A DNA stretch of 64,000 nt. Source: Cellvibrio sp. KY-GH-1. Its GTDB lineage: Bacteria; Pseudomonadota; Gammaproteobacteria; Pseudomonadales; Cellvibrionaceae. Shown here in pieces: positions 45,937 to 55,218 of this stretch; the stretch's first letter is position 1; every line of letters begins with the position of its first letter. A program made the translations under genes and the position numbers. The notes under the pieces were generated by a model. The model made no database searches, had not been told where the DNA came from, and saw only the letters and a program-made list of their open reading frames with translations. The stretch lies in NCBI RefSeq assembly GCF_008806975.1, contig NZ_CP031728.1, positions 620,001-684,000 on the forward strand, read 5' to 3'.

Positions 45937-46218
45937 TTATTCGTATTTGCACAGATAAGAAGTTTCTACATCGGCGGTTACTTTGAAGCGTTGATTGGCT
46001 TCAACAATAAATGTTTCGCCAGCGGCAAAGGTTTGTGCCTTGTCGGTGCCAGGTAATACTACGGTCAGGCTGCCAGTAACTACAGTCATGTATTCTTTTT
46101 GGCTGGTGCCGAACTCGTAATCACCTTTAGCCATAACGCCAACGGTAGCAGGCAGGGTTTCGGTTTGGAAAGCGATGGATTTAACTGCACCACCGAAGTA
46201 TTCATTCACTTTAAACAT
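45937..46218 (-). CDS. ppnP: Pyrimidine/purine nucleoside phosphorylase PpnP
   Basis: A 93-residue cupin of the DUF1255/PpnP family, which cleaves nucleosides with phosphate. It starts [10 protein letters not shown] from ATG 46218 (GGAG seven bases upstream) and carries [10 protein letters not shown] and Ala-Gly-Glu-Thr-Phe. It lies between two identical tRNA-Asn genes on the same strand. Confidence 0.9.
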   Translation of the reverse strand: MFKVNEYFGGAVKSIAFQTETLPATVGVMAKGDYEFGTSQKEYMTVVTGSLTVVLPGTDKAQTFAAGETFIVEANQRFKVTADVETSYLCKYE

Positions 46219-46300
46219 AGGAGGCTCCATTAAAAGGACGTTCGTTAAGTAACCGGTAGGGGACATCAATCTCGACGGTTGCAAATGTATCGCGCATAAA

Positions 46301-46325
46301 AAAGGCCGCATAGTATGCGGCCTTT
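46301..46325. terminator. Terminator between tRNA-Asn and ppnP
   Basis: AAAGGCCGCA...ATGCGGCCTTT with a 4-base loop and A run on one side, so it ends the tRNA transcript on the minus strand. Confidence 0.75.
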
Positions 46326-46337
46326 CTCATTTAATTC

Positions 46338-46413
46338 TGGCTCCGCCTGCTGGACTCGAACCAGCGACCCAATGATTAACAGTCATTTGCTCTACCGACT
46401 GAGCTAAGGCGGA
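46338..46413 (-). tRNA. tRNA-Asn(GTT), second copy
   Basis: Same 76-base cloverleaf and anticodon GTT as the copy at 45711, with encoded CCA. The two genes are direct repeats 627 bases apart. Confidence 0.97.
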
Positions 46414-46575
46414 ACGGTAACTTCCTCTGCGGAAGTGGTGCGCATAATATAGAGGCGGTTTTGGTTGGTCAACCGTTTTTTACACCTTTCTCCCGAAAAA
46501 AATGCCAATGAATTCAAAGCTGTCTATTAATTCCACAGCCTGTATTTTTGCTGGGCAAACGGCAGGGCAAATACC

Positions 46576-47634
46576 CTAATGGGACAGGCTTATCACTTTG
46601 AAACTACCATTGTCGATCAGCGTTTTTACGTGCTTAAACAGGGGTGCAGCCTTGCGTTCCAGGGGGATAAACTGGTTGACCACAAATAGGGCTATACCGC
46701 CGAGCGCGAGCAGACGGCTGGCGTTTGCGAGAAATTTGTCTGTCAGGTCGCCATCCACACTGAAGCCCTGATGGAAAGGGGGGTTACAAAGCAGTAGATC
46801 GGCTTTTACGGGTAGCCCAAAACCGGCATCGGCACCGATTACCTGGCCACTAATTCTATTGAGTTGCAGGTTTGCGGCTGCGATTTGCAAAGCGGCGGCG
46901 TTGTTATCGGTTAAAAGCCAGTTTTTGGCGGCGGCCGAGGGAATTTGTTGGGCGGCAACAGTCAGGTAGCCATAGCCGCAGCCCAGATCCACTGCCGTTT
47001 GTGGCGCCGGCTGGTTGCTCAATACTTGCTCCAATTGGGCAATTAGCAGGGCACTACCAGCGTCGATTTTATTCCAGCCAAATAACCCCGGTTTACTGAC
47101 CAGCGTTAAACCAGAATCCGCTGCGATAGGTCGCGTATTTACATAATCGCTACTATCTAATTGTAATTGCACATTAAACGGTGAATGTTTAGTCAACCGT
47201 GCGGTATAAACCTGTCCATTTTTTTTTATGTTTTTTTCGCATCCCAGGAGCTGGGCAATTTTTTCAATATAGGTTTTAGTGCCGTCGTTTTTGAAGCCGG
47301 ATAACCAAAGTTCGCCACCGGGTTTCAAGCAGCGCCATGCGTTGTTTAACAAGTGATGCACCAAGGGCTTTTCTTTGGATATTCGATAAAAGAACCCATC
47401 CAGACTACAGTCATCGTGCTGTGAAAAATCAAAGTCAGAAAATTGGGTCTGCAGATTGCGCGCTTTGGCTTGTTCGGCAATATCCCAGCGATTGGTGATT
47501 AATTGTAAGTTGGATGGTGAAAGTTGTGGTAAACCGTTGAGTGCATTTTCATCGGTGCACCATACATAGAATTTCCCTTCTGCAATGGCTATTTGCAGTG
47601 TGCCTACCATCCAATCCAATGCCTGATCACTCAT
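46576..47634 (-). CDS. rsmC: rRNA guanine-N2-methyltransferase, RsmC/RlmG family
   Basis: A 352-residue protein with two methyltransferase-like domains. The C-terminal one is catalytic, with Asp-Leu-Gly-Cys-Gly-Tyr-Gly (SAM binding) and Asn-Pro-Pro-Phe-His (catalytic motif). The segment Lys-Pro-Gly-Leu-Phe-Gly-Trp-Asn-Lys-Ile-Asp-Ala-Gly resembles RsmC, which makes m2G1207 of 16S rRNA; RlmG is the alternative. The start overlaps the rsuA stop as ATGA. Confidence 0.8.
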   Translation of the reverse strand: MSDQALDWMVGTLQIAIAEGKFYVWCTDENALNGLPQLSPSNLQLITNRWDIAEQAKARNLQTQFSDFDFSQHDDCSLDGFFYRISKEKPLVHHLLNNAWRCLKPGGELWLSGFKNDGTKTYIEKIAQLLGCEKNIKKNGQVYTARLTKHSPFNVQLQLDSSDYVNTRPIAADSGLTLVSKPGLFGWNKIDAGSALLIAQLEQVLSNQPAPQTAVDLGCGYGYLTVAAQQIPSAAAKNWLLTDNNAAALQIAAANLQLNRISGQVIGADAGFGLPVKADLLLCNPPFHQGFSVDGDLTDKFLANASRLLALGGIALFVVNQFIPLERKAAPLFKHVKTLIDNGSFKVISLSH

Positions 47635-48326
47635 TGTGTGGCTTCCTGTATTTCTGCTGCTGTCAATGCGCGATATTCTCCCGGTGCAAGCATTGGATCT
47701 AATTGAATTGACCCTATGTGTTCGCGATGTAACTGCACTACGCGATTGCCCATCGCAGCAAACATGCGTTTTACTTGATGATATTTGCCTTCATGAATTT
47801 GCAGACGTGCCGTGTGGCTGTCTAGAATTTCCAGCTGCGCCGGGAGGGTGAGATTTTTTTCACCGTGCAGCTGTACGCCGTGCGCAAACAATTGAATTGC
47901 TGCTTCATTAATCGGATCTGCCGTGGAAACCAGATAAATTTTAGTGCACTCTTGTTTGGGGGCGGTAATGCGGTGATTCCACTGTCCATCATCGGTCAGT
48001 AACACCAGGCCGGTGGTATCAATATCAAGTCGTCCGGCAATCTGCAAATCCTGTTTGCGCGGTATATCCAAAAGATCCAATACCACTGGGTGTTCTCCGT
48101 CGCTGTTTGCGCATACGTATCCTAAAGGTTTGTGGAGCATAATATAACGTGAGCTAAATGCCTCAATCCGTTGGTTATCCAGCATTACCTGGTCGTCGCT
48201 TGCCAGCTTATGGTCTGCTTTTTTTACTGGCTCTCCGTTAATAGTTACACGATGAGCTTTTACCAATTGCTGAACCTGCGAGCGCGAATAGTTGGTGTAT
48301 TGGCTTAAAAATTTATCAAGACGCAT
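47631..48326 (-). CDS. rsuA: 16S rRNA pseudouridine synthase RsuA
   Basis: About 231 residues from ATG 48326: an S4 RNA-binding domain (Met-Arg-Leu-Asp-Lys-Phe-Leu) and the RsuA/RluB catalytic domain with Gly-Arg-Leu-Asp-Ile-Asp-Thr-Thr-Gly-Leu, holding the catalytic Asp, and Lys-Tyr-His-Gln-Val-Lys-Arg-Met. Modifies uridine 516 of 16S rRNA in E. coli. It is coupled to the methyltransferase gene by ATGA. Confidence 0.88.
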   Translation of the reverse strand: MRLDKFLSQYTNYSRSQVQQLVKAHRVTINGEPVKKADHKLASDDQVMLDNQRIEAFSSRYIMLHKPLGYVCANSDGEHPVVLDLLDIPRKQDLQIAGRLDIDTTGLVLLTDDGQWNHRITAPKQECTKIYLVSTADPINEAAIQLFAHGVQLHGEKNLTLPAQLEILDSHTARLQIHEGKYHQVKRMFAAMGNRVVQLHREHIGSIQLDPMLAPGEYRALTAAEIQEATQ

Positions 48327-48328
48327 GT

Positions 48329-49084
48329 TTAAACGGTTTCCAGCCAGGAGGAGGGCACTGCGTTGTGCCAAGCAAAGTCATGCAGCACGCGAGAAAATTT
48401 TGCCTCCAGTGGAGCCACAAATTTTAAAGGAGCTTGGGTCACGGGATGATTAAATTGTAATTCTGTAGCTGCCAGCATTAAACCGGAACAATTAAATTGA
48501 TTTTGAAAAAAGCGATTGTGTATTCCTTTACCGTGCTTTGCATCGCCAATAATCGGGTGACTAATGTGTTTCAAGTGCCTGCGTATTTGGTGTTTGCGAC
48601 CCGTTCTTGGTTTGCACTCCACCAATGAGTAGCGAGTGCTCGGGTATTTATCAACACTAAATGGCAGTTCTATGGTGGCGAGGGTTTTGAACACGGTGAC
48701 TGCTGTTTGTGCCGGTTTATCGCTGCGAGCTTTTTTGTCGGTGTATTTATCCAGCTCTTCGATTAACGGGTGGTCAACGACGATAGATGCAGGGGTATGG
48801 CCTCGCACCAGAGCAATATAGGTTTTTTCTAAAGAGTGCTGGGAGAAAATATCACCCATTTTTTTTGCAATGTGTGCAGAAAGCGCAAATATCAGAACGC
48901 CTGCAGTGGGTTTATCCAACCGATGCACAGGAAAAACCTGTTGCCCCAATTGGTCGCGAACCAGCTGCATAGCAAAGCGAGTTTCATGACGATCAATCTC
49001 ACTGCGATGAACCAGCAAACCGCTAGGCTTATTGATGGCGACCAAGTGTTCATCGCAGTAAATAATAGGTAATAATTCAGTCAT
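48329..49084 (-). CDS. truC: tRNA pseudouridine(65) synthase TruC
   Basis: A 251-residue RluA-family enzyme with the catalytic Asp in His-Arg-Leu-Asp-Lys-Pro-Thr-Ala-Gly, plus Leu-Glu-Lys-Thr-Tyr and Thr-Gly-Arg-Lys-His-Gln-Ile-Arg-Arg-His-Leu. Length and the Arg-His-Leu-Lys-His segment fit TruC. It is the first gene of a leftward rRNA/tRNA modification operon with rsuA and the methyltransferase. Confidence 0.85.
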   Translation of the reverse strand: MTELLPIIYCDEHLVAINKPSGLLVHRSEIDRHETRFAMQLVRDQLGQQVFPVHRLDKPTAGVLIFALSAHIAKKMGDIFSQHSLEKTYIALVRGHTPASIVVDHPLIEELDKYTDKKARSDKPAQTAVTVFKTLATIELPFSVDKYPSTRYSLVECKPRTGRKHQIRRHLKHISHPIIGDAKHGKGIHNRFFQNQFNCSGLMLAATELQFNHPVTQAPLKFVAPLEAKFSRVLHDFAWHNAVPSSWLETV

Positions 49085-49126
49085 TTAATAGTTTGAGAGC
49101 TTGATCAAATCGGGCAATCGTTTGAA

Positions 49127-49160
49127 AGCAAAAAAGCAGGCTGGCGCCTGCTTTTTTGCT
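49127..49160. terminator. Bidirectional terminator upstream of truC
   Basis: GCAAAAAAGCAGGC/GCCTGCTTTTTTGC with a very short loop, between the small secreted protein gene and truC. Confidence 0.8.
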
Positions 49161-49194
49161 TCTGTTGCTAAGGCTACAAATAAATCGCCGCTGC

Positions 49195-49491
49195 TTATTT
49201 TTGCGGGGGTGATTTCTCTTGTGTGCAATTCCAGCCCCAGCCCTTCTGCTTTTCGGCAAATTCTGCGGCTTTTGCTTCGCACTGTCCCTCTGTCATTTCA
49301 TAGCTCCATAATTTTTGAGTGGTTCCATCCTTCGTGTAATTCACGGCGCAAGGAGCAGCTTTTTCACCGCTATAACTCACTTCGATAATTCGCTCGGCTT
49401 TATCCAGAGTGCAAATGTATTTCACCGGTTCAGCCGAAAATGCGCTGCTACAGATTGCAAAACTTCCTATTAACATAACTGCATAACGCAT
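49195..49491 (-). CDS. Small secreted protein of unknown function
   Basis: A 98-residue protein with a signal peptide (cut near Ala-Phe-Ser-Ala-Glu, about 20). The mature part has four Cys (Ile-Cys-Thr, Pro-Cys-Ala, Gln-Cys-Glu, Asn-Cys-Thr), likely two disulphides, and ends with a Lys/Pro-rich tail. It is not recognised as a known family. Confidence 0.65.
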   Translation of the reverse strand: MRYAVMLIGSFAICSSAFSAEPVKYICTLDKAERIIEVSYSGEKAAPCAVNYTKDGTTQKLWSYEMTEGQCEAKAAEFAEKQKGWGWNCTQEKSPPQK

Positions 49492-49567
49492 CTCTTTGCT
49501 CCTTAAAAACGCAAGTTTTAAAAATACAAGATTGGAACTAAAATCGAACGAATTGTTGATTTATACC

Positions 49568-50413
49568 TTAGCCGATTTTCTTCTCGCCCGAATCTACGGT
49601 TTGGTAAATCAGTGTATTGATTGTCATTGGGCCGACACCGCCAGGAACTGGAGTGTAGGCTGCAACGCGATCTACCAATGGCTTTAATTCAATATCTCCA
49701 ACTCCACCGGGGTGATAGCCTGCATCAACCACAACTGCACCGTCTTTAATCCAGTCGGCTTTAATAAATTCCGGTTTGCCAACAGCGCCAACCAGAATAT
49801 CTGCCTGTTTAATTAGATCGGGCAGGTTTTGTGTGCGCGAATGACAGATGGTGACCGTTGCATTGGCATTTAACAGCATAAGAGCCATTGGTTTGCCCAA
49901 AATAGGGCTGCGACCTACTACCACCGCGTGTTTGCCTGATAACTCAACACCGTAAGCTTCCAGCAGACGCATAATGCCCTTAGGGGTTGCGCAGCCGTAA
50001 GCCTCTTCGCCCATACTCATACGGCCAAAACCCAAACAGGTAACGCCATCGACATCTTTTTCTGCGCTGATCGCATCAAAGCAAGCACGCTCATCAATTT
50101 GGTGAGGTACAGGGTGTTGCAGCAAAATACCGTGAACATTGGGATTGCTATTCAATTCCTGAATTTTGGCCAGCAATTGCTCTGTGGTGGTCGAAGAGGG
50201 CATTTCGACTTTTAACGATTCCATGCCAATGCGAGTGCAAGCATTACCTTTCATTTTTACATAGGTTGCTGATGCTGGGTCATCGCCTACCAAAATGGTG
50301 GCCAGAATTGGAGTCTGACCATTGCTGCGTGCTTTTAGTGCGGCAATGCGAGCAGAGAGTTCTTGTTCGGTTTTTTCGGCAAGGGCTTTGCCATCCAATA
50401 CGAGTGCGGACAT
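49568..50413 (-). CDS. folD: Bifunctional methylenetetrahydrofolate dehydrogenase/cyclohydrolase FolD
   Basis: A 281-residue FolD. Signature segments are Tyr-Val-Lys-Met-Lys near 52 (catalytic Lys in Lys-x-Lys), Gln-His-Pro-Val-Pro near 99, Cys-Thr/Ala-Thr-Pro-Lys-Gly, and Val-Val-Gly-Arg-Ser for NADP. Converts methylene-THF to formyl-THF. tRNA genes lie immediately upstream on the same strand. Confidence 0.96.
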   Translation of the reverse strand: MSALVLDGKALAEKTEQELSARIAALKARSNGQTPILATILVGDDPASATYVKMKGNACTRIGMESLKVEMPSSTTTEQLLAKIQELNSNPNVHGILLQHPVPHQIDERACFDAISAEKDVDGVTCLGFGRMSMGEEAYGCATPKGIMRLLEAYGVELSGKHAVVVGRSPILGKPMALMLLNANATVTICHSRTQNLPDLIKQADILVGAVGKPEFIKADWIKDGAVVVDAGYHPGGVGDIELKPLVDRVAAYTPVPGGVGPMTINTLIYQTVDSGEKKIG

Positions 50414-50582
50414 GAGCGCTAATTACCTGTGCAATTGAATTGAGAAAGGTTGGAATTGAAATGGTCGTTATTTTCCCACAGCAACTATGCGGCGCCAAGA
50501 AAATTTAGTTGTTGCTTGCGCTAGGGAAAAAGAGATCGTTACAGAAGGAATTAATTAGGTGTAAAGAAAAGAGATGGGGATA

Positions 50583-50658
50583 TGGGGTGGCTGATGGGGA
50601 TCGAACCCACGACCACTGGAATCACAATCCAGGGCTCTACCAACTGAGCTACAGCCAC
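50583..50658 (-). tRNA. tRNA-His(GTG)
   Basis: Minus-strand cloverleaf: acceptor GTGGCTG/CAGCCAC, anticodon loop TTGTGAT (GTG), T arm GGGTTCGATCCC, encoded CCA. The extra 5' G typical of tRNA-His is encoded at 50659. Confidence 0.96.
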
Positions 50659-50746
50659 CGTAGCGGAAAAAAAAACAAACCACACCGAGATTACTCTCTA
50701 CCTTTAAACCATTTAGTGAAAAGTGGGTTGCATAAACTACCCAGTA

Positions 50747-50823
50747 TGGCGCGCCCGGCAGGATTCGAACCTGCGACCACCCGCTTAGAAGGCGGGTGCT
50801 CTATCCAGCTGAGCTACGGGCGC
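50747..50823 (-). tRNA. tRNA-Arg(TCT)
   Basis: Minus-strand cloverleaf: acceptor GCGCCCG/CGGGCGC, anticodon loop CTTCTAA (TCT), T arm GGTTCGAATCC, encoded CCA. Confidence 0.96.
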
Positions 50824-50864
50824 ATGCTGGAGTTTAAAACCTTGGCAGGTTCGATAAAAAAAGA

Positions 50865-50941
50865 TGGTCGGAGTGGAGGGATTCGAACCCCCGACATTCT
50901 GCTCCCAAAACAGACGCGCTACCGGGCTGCGCTACACTCCG
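50865..50941 (-). tRNA. tRNA-Pro(TGG)
   Basis: Minus-strand cloverleaf: acceptor CGGAGTG/CACTCCG, anticodon loop TTTGGGA (TGG), T arm GGGTTCGAATCCC, encoded CCA. First gene of a Pro-Arg-His cluster, an order also known in pseudomonads. Confidence 0.96.
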
Positions 50942-51327
50942 ACGACTTAAAACTTAGTGCGTTTCAAGTGGTGCGCATAATAGCGATGCGATTTAGACTC
51001 GTCAACGAAAAAAGTGCAACAAAATAAAATATTTAGCTCACTTAGTTAATTTCTAATCAGCTTGCACAATGTCTATGCAAAGTTATATCCAAGCGGAGGG
51101 AATTGCGATTCTTGTGGCTTAATCGCGGGTCTCTGTTCGGAGCTTTTTAGTCGGTAGGCACGATAGCAGTTATTACCTGGCGCCATTGAGTTTTGCCTAT
51201 TGCTTTACTTCCTATAGTTCGTGCGACTCTCACTCTTGGTCGGTTAATACAGTATTGCGCAGAGTTGCAGGCTTGTATGACCCGGGTTAGCTAGTCAGAA
51301 TAAGCACTTACCTGTATTGGAGTCTTT
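50942..51327. other. Non-coding gap with divergent promoters
   Basis: About 390 bases without a gene. It should hold the tRNA cluster promoter (leftward) and the flavin reductase promoter (rightward, with GGAG before the start). No operator or riboswitch fold was recognised. Confidence 0.4.
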
Positions 51328-51828
51328 ATGCAAAACAATAATTTAGCGGTATCAATGAAGTTGGGAATGCGGCGTTTGGCGTCTGGGGTCTGTGTACTGT
51401 CGACCCGATTGGATAACGATCAACGTTTTGCAATGACGGTATCGTCTGTTACGTCAGTTTCCGATTCTCCCGCGTCGCTTCTGGTTTGCATTAATCAATT
51501 GGTCTCCCAGCAGGCACATCTTGCAACCAAGGGAAGTCAGTTTGCGATCAATGTACTTTCCAGCAACCAACAAGAGGTTTCCAACATATGCGCTGGGCGC
51601 GAGCCGACACGAGATCGTTTTGACGTCGGAAGTTGGGAGGAGGATGACTCTGGTTTACCAGTTTTGGGGGGCTCACAAGCGGTGTTTGTTTGCCAAACTG
51701 ACCAAGTCATGACTTATGGGACGCATAAAATCGTAATTGGCGTCATCCACCGGGTGATAATAAATGGGGCCGAGGTTGATCCTTTGTTGTACGCCGATGG
51801 CAGTTATGGTGTCTTTTCGCGCCAATAA
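51328..51828 (+). CDS. Flavin reductase-like domain protein
   Basis: A 166-residue flavin-binding protein of the HpaC/flavin reductase group: Met-Arg-Arg-Leu-Ala-Ser-Gly-Val-Cys near 14, Met-Thr-Val-Ser-Ser-Val-Thr-Ser-Val-Ser near 36, and a terminal Asp-Gly-Ser-Tyr-Gly. Supplies reduced flavin to a monooxygenase or halogenase; its partner is not adjacent. Confidence 0.85.
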   Translation: MQNNNLAVSMKLGMRRLASGVCVLSTRLDNDQRFAMTVSSVTSVSDSPASLLVCINQLVSQQAHLATKGSQFAINVLSSNQQEVSNICAGREPTRDRFDVGSWEEDDSGLPVLGGSQAVFVCQTDQVMTYGTHKIVIGVIHRVIINGAEVDPLLYADGSYGVFSRQ

Positions 51829-52336
51829 ATTCTTACCGGTAGTTGGTATACAAGAGTGTTGCCAGTAAAGTTTTTAATTCGGGCTCGTAAGTGATTTTAC
51901 GAATCAAAATGAAGCAAACTTTTTGTGTGAAATAACCTTGCAATATGAATATTTCGTGTCTATCGGCGCTTTAAGGTTAACGACCACTAACTCTTTATGC
52001 ACATCTCCTGTGCTGGTGCGACATCTCCGTTTAATGCTTGATCAAAACCGTGAAAAAATGAGCTTTTAAGCTGGTTTTTTTATGTAACAAGCTGATTTAT
52101 AAGGAAATTATTTTTGTGGTTAAAATTTGATCAAGTTGTAGGTGGGGTAGATTTTATGGGGCTTTGGGGCGGTTTCCCAAAATCTATCCACTAAGTTATC
52201 CACAGAAAATGTGGACAAAGTTTTGATGAATTTTTTTGTGCAAAAAAGTTACAGATTGAGTGTTTCGTATCTTTTTTTTACGTAACAGGTGACGATTCTT
52301 TGCGTAAGTTTCCTTGTTTAATTACTGGATAAAATT
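51829..52336. other. A/T-rich gap with a cluster of DnaA-box-like sites
   Basis: A 508-base gap before gpsA. Near its end are TTATCCACA at 52196-52204 (perfect DnaA box), CTATCCACT at 52184-52192, and on the other strand TTGTCCACA at 52211-52219 (one mismatch). The sequence around is A/T rich with several GATC sites. No gene or T-tract terminator is seen. Confidence 0.5.
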
Positions 52337-53353
52337 ATGAGTAGACGATTGAAGGTTGCAGTGCTGGGTGGTGGTAGTTTTGGTACGGCAATTGCCAATA
52401 TTATCTCCTGTAACAACCATCAAACTTATCTCTGGATGCGCTCAGCTGAGCAAGCGGAAGAGTGTCAATCCAAGCGACAAAACGCCCGCTATTTGCCCGG
52501 TTATCTCTTAAATGAAGAGTTGATTATCACTGCGGACCTGGAGCTGGCAATCCAGGGGGCAGATTTGGTATTTGTCTCTATTCCCAGTCATTCCTTTCGC
52601 AGCGTAACCCGTCAAATTAAGCCGTTACTGGGGGCGGAAGCTATCGTAGTGAGCACTGCAAAAGGGATTGAGCCAGAAGGGTTCACCTTAATGAGCCAAA
52701 TTCTGGAGCAGGAGCTTCCACATCAGCCTATAGGAGTGCTTAGCGGGCCGAATTTTGCGAAGGAGATAGTACAAAAGCAACAAACAGGAACCGTAATCGC
52801 TAGCGAGGATGAGGGTGTTATTGATTGCGTTCAGCATACGTTGAAATCTCCTACTTTCCGTGTCTACGCAAATCATGATCGTTACGGCGTGGAGTTGGGC
52901 GGCGCGTTGAAAAATATCTACGCTATTATTTGCGGCATGGCGGCTGCACTAGGGGCTGGTCATAATACTCAGGCAATGTTATTAACGCGCAGTCTCGCCG
53001 AGATGGGTCGATTTGCGCAAACCATGGGCGCTAACCCAATGACGTTTCTGGGGTTGGCGGGGGTAGGCGATTTGATTCTGACTTGCACGTCCGACCTAAG
53101 CCGTAACTATCGTGTTGGTTATGCCTTGGGGCAAGGAAAACAATTAGATGAAATTGTTGCGTCCCTGGGGCAAGTTGCTGAAGGTGTGAATACCTTGCGC
53201 CAAGTTAAACAAAAAGCAGATGATCTGCAGGTGTATATGCCGTTGGTAAGTGGGTTGTACGCAGTATTGTTTCAAAATAAAGCAATTACTGAAGTCGCAC
53301 ACGGATTGATGGTCGGTGAGCAAGCCAATGACGTTGAATTTTTGGGGAAATAA
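52337..53353 (+). CDS. gpsA: Glycerol-3-phosphate dehydrogenase GpsA
   Basis: A 338-residue NAD(P)-dependent enzyme that makes glycerol-3-phosphate for phospholipids. Dinucleotide motif [21 protein letters not shown], catalytic Lys in Gly-Ala-Leu-Lys-Asn-Ile, and Gly-Val-Gly-Asp-Leu. A DUF4389 gene follows after two bases. Confidence 0.96.
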   Translation: MSRRLKVAVLGGGSFGTAIANIISCNNHQTYLWMRSAEQAEECQSKRQNARYLPGYLLNEELIITADLELAIQGADLVFVSIPSHSFRSVTRQIKPLLGAEAIVVSTAKGIEPEGFTLMSQILEQELPHQPIGVLSGPNFAKEIVQKQQTGTVIASEDEGVIDCVQHTLKSPTFRVYANHDRYGVELGGALKNIYAIICGMAAALGAGHNTQAMLLTRSLAEMGRFAQTMGANPMTFLGLAGVGDLILTCTSDLSRNYRVGYALGQGKQLDEIVASLGQVAEGVNTLRQVKQKADDLQVYMPLVSGLYAVLFQNKAITEVAHGLMVGEQANDVEFLGK

Positions 53354-53355
53354 TT

Positions 53356-53715
53356 ATGGATAACCAACAGTTAAAATCAAATTTACTTTCTAGCAAACAC
53401 TGGCTTCGTTTGGTGTTTATGTTGCTGTACGCTGCTGTATTGCAGTTGGCAAGTCTGGTGATGTGGGTATTGGTTGCTATGCAGTTTTTGTTTTCGCTAA
53501 TAACAGGAGAGAACAATCAGCATTTGCGCCGTTTCGGTCATTCCTTGTCGACGTATATTTACGATGTACTTAAATTTCTATGTTATAGCAGCGAAGAAAA
53601 ACCTTTTCCATTTGCCGACTGGCCTGTAGGTAATCCGGAAGGTGCGGAAAATGTAGTAGCTGCTCAAGCAACGGAATTACCTGCGAACAATTCTACCGAA
53701 AAAGCGGCGGAATAA
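53356..53715 (+). CDS. DUF4389 membrane protein
   Basis: A 119-residue inner-membrane protein with one long hydrophobic region (20-50), Leu-Arg-Arg-Phe-Gly-His-Ser-Leu-Ser near 56 and Pro-Phe-Pro-Phe-Ala-Asp-Trp-Pro near 82, typical of DUF4389. Function unknown. Sits between gpsA and sixA with almost no gaps, so it is in one operon. Confidence 0.85.
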   Translation: MDNQQLKSNLLSSKHWLRLVFMLLYAAVLQLASLVMWVLVAMQFLFSLITGENNQHLRRFGHSLSTYIYDVLKFLCYSSEEKPFPFADWPVGNPEGAENVVAAQATELPANNSTEKAAE

Positions 53716-54177
53716 ATGAATCTGTTTATTTTGCGTCATGGTCAGGCTGAGCCGCAGCAGACCACAGATGAAGCCCGCGAATTAACTGACAAGGGGCGCG
53801 CCGAGACTGCACGGGTGGTTAGCGGACGTTTGGCTGAATTACAAATAGTGAATCAGATCTGGGCGAGCCCATTGGTTCGCGCCCAGCAGACAGCCCGTAT
53901 TGTGGCGGCCCATTTTCCTGCGCTAACAATTGGGAGCTCGGAGCTTATTATTCCTGAGGCGAATCCGGTTGTGGCAATGGATTGGCTGCAGTCTATTAAT
54001 CAACCTGACTTGTCTATACTTCTGGTGAGTCACCAACCTTTTGTGGGTGAGCTGGTTAATCGATTGTGTGGTAAACCCACCGGCTACTATTCAATGGGTA
54101 CTAGCTCGTTTGCTGCAATTAACATCTCCTTGATTGCTTCTGGTATGGGGGAATTGTTGTGGTTGGATCACGCATAA
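53716..54177 (+). CDS. sixA: Phosphohistidine phosphatase SixA
   Basis: A 153-residue histidine phosphatase with the catalytic Leu-Arg-His-Gly-Gln-Ala (His8), Ser-Pro-Leu-Val-Arg-Ala-Gln-Gln-Thr-Ala, and Ser-His-Gln-Pro. Starts directly after the DUF4389 stop. SixA removes phosphate from phosphohistidine carriers of two-component or phosphotransferase systems. Confidence 0.9.
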   Translation: MNLFILRHGQAEPQQTTDEARELTDKGRAETARVVSGRLAELQIVNQIWASPLVRAQQTARIVAAHFPALTIGSSELIIPEANPVVAMDWLQSINQPDLSILLVSHQPFVGELVNRLCGKPTGYYSMGTSSFAAINISLIASGMGELLWLDHA

Positions 54178-54224
54178 ATTCCACTTTCAGTTAACCTTGG
54201 GTTTCATTCACGAGCTTACTATTT

Positions 54225-55115
54225 ATGTCGTTATCACAAAGTCCTCGTGAGCTGCAGTTTGAAGTGAATGGAATGCTTTTTTCTGCTCAGGAATGGGGGG
54301 CTTCAGGTCAATTACCTGTGTTGGCTTTGCATGGCTGGCTGGATAATTCCGCCAGTTTTTTTGCGTTGGCGCCACAGCTAAATAATCTTCATATTGTTGC
54401 AGTTGATTTGGCTGGTCACGGGCGCAGCGAGCATCGTCCCGGTCAAATGGCCTACACTCCTTGGGATGATATTAATGATCTGTTGGCGATTGCGGATCAG
54501 TTGGGTTGGGAGCGCTTCGCGTTTTTGGGCCATTCGCGGGGGGCGATAATTAGTACGCTAACAGCGGGTGCATTTCCGGAACGAGTATTATGTTTGGGCC
54601 TGGTGGAAGGGTTATTGCCAGAGCCGGGATTGCCAGAAGATGCTCCGGTACAATTGGCCAAGGCAATCGGTGGATTGCGCAGTCAGCTGCAAAAATCACC
54701 GTCAATTTACCCTGATATAAATGTTGCGATTAAAGCTCGTGAGCGGGGAATGTTTCCGCTTGGGTACGAGGCAGCCAGAGCTCTTACCGAGCGGGGTGTA
54801 GTCGCACAAGGCGGCGGCTTTTCCTGGAGTACAGATCCTCGTTTATTGGCGCCTTCAATTCTGCGCTTGTCCCGTGAGCAATTGTCTGCATTTGTAAATA
54901 ATATTAGCGCTCCAGTAAAGCTTCTATTGGCTACTGAGGGGTTGCCCAAGTTGTACACTAATTATTTGCAGCAAGTGGCCAAATTTCCCCATATAAATTA
55001 CGAGCTGCTGGAAGGCGGACATCATCTGCATATGGAGCAGCAGGTGGTTGTGGTAGCGCAAAAGCTAAATGAGTTTTTTGCAGAGTTCATCGCATCTGAC
55101 GTCTGGAAGAAATAG
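54225..55115 (+). CDS. Alpha/beta hydrolase
   Basis: A 296-residue cytoplasmic hydrolase with His-Gly-Trp-Leu-Asp-Asn near 35, Gly-His-Gly-Arg-Ser, nucleophile Gly-His-Ser-Arg-Gly, and a final His in Gly-Gly-His-His-Leu. Esterase or epoxide-hydrolase-like; the substrate is unknown. Confidence 0.85.
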   Translation: MSLSQSPRELQFEVNGMLFSAQEWGASGQLPVLALHGWLDNSASFFALAPQLNNLHIVAVDLAGHGRSEHRPGQMAYTPWDDINDLLAIADQLGWERFAFLGHSRGAIISTLTAGAFPERVLCLGLVEGLLPEPGLPEDAPVQLAKAIGGLRSQLQKSPSIYPDINVAIKARERGMFPLGYEAARALTERGVVAQGGGFSWSTDPRLLAPSILRLSREQLSAFVNNISAPVKLLLATEGLPKLYTNYLQQVAKFPHINYELLEGGHHLHMEQQVVVVAQKLNEFFAEFIASDVWKK

Positions 55116-55199
55116 TGGGTTCAATTTGTCATGCAATTATATGAATTAAAGGCTAGTGAAAACGCATGAATAAAAAACGTCTAGGCGCATTGACAGGGC

Positions 55200-55207
55200 G
55201 GGGGGGG
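55200..55207. repeat. G8 homopolymer inside the signal-peptide region
   Basis: Eight consecutive G residues between a plausible ATG (55166) and the body of the DUF4892-like gene. With eight G the ATG frame is out of phase; with nine G it would read through into Val-Ile-Val-Phe-Leu-Leu and complete a signal peptide. Confidence 0.7.
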
Positions 55208-55218
55208 TTATCGTTTTT

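Noticed and set aside
51829..52336. Chromosomal replication origin
   Set aside because: DnaA boxes are few and no dnaA, dnaN, gyrB, rpmH or parAB genes are nearby.
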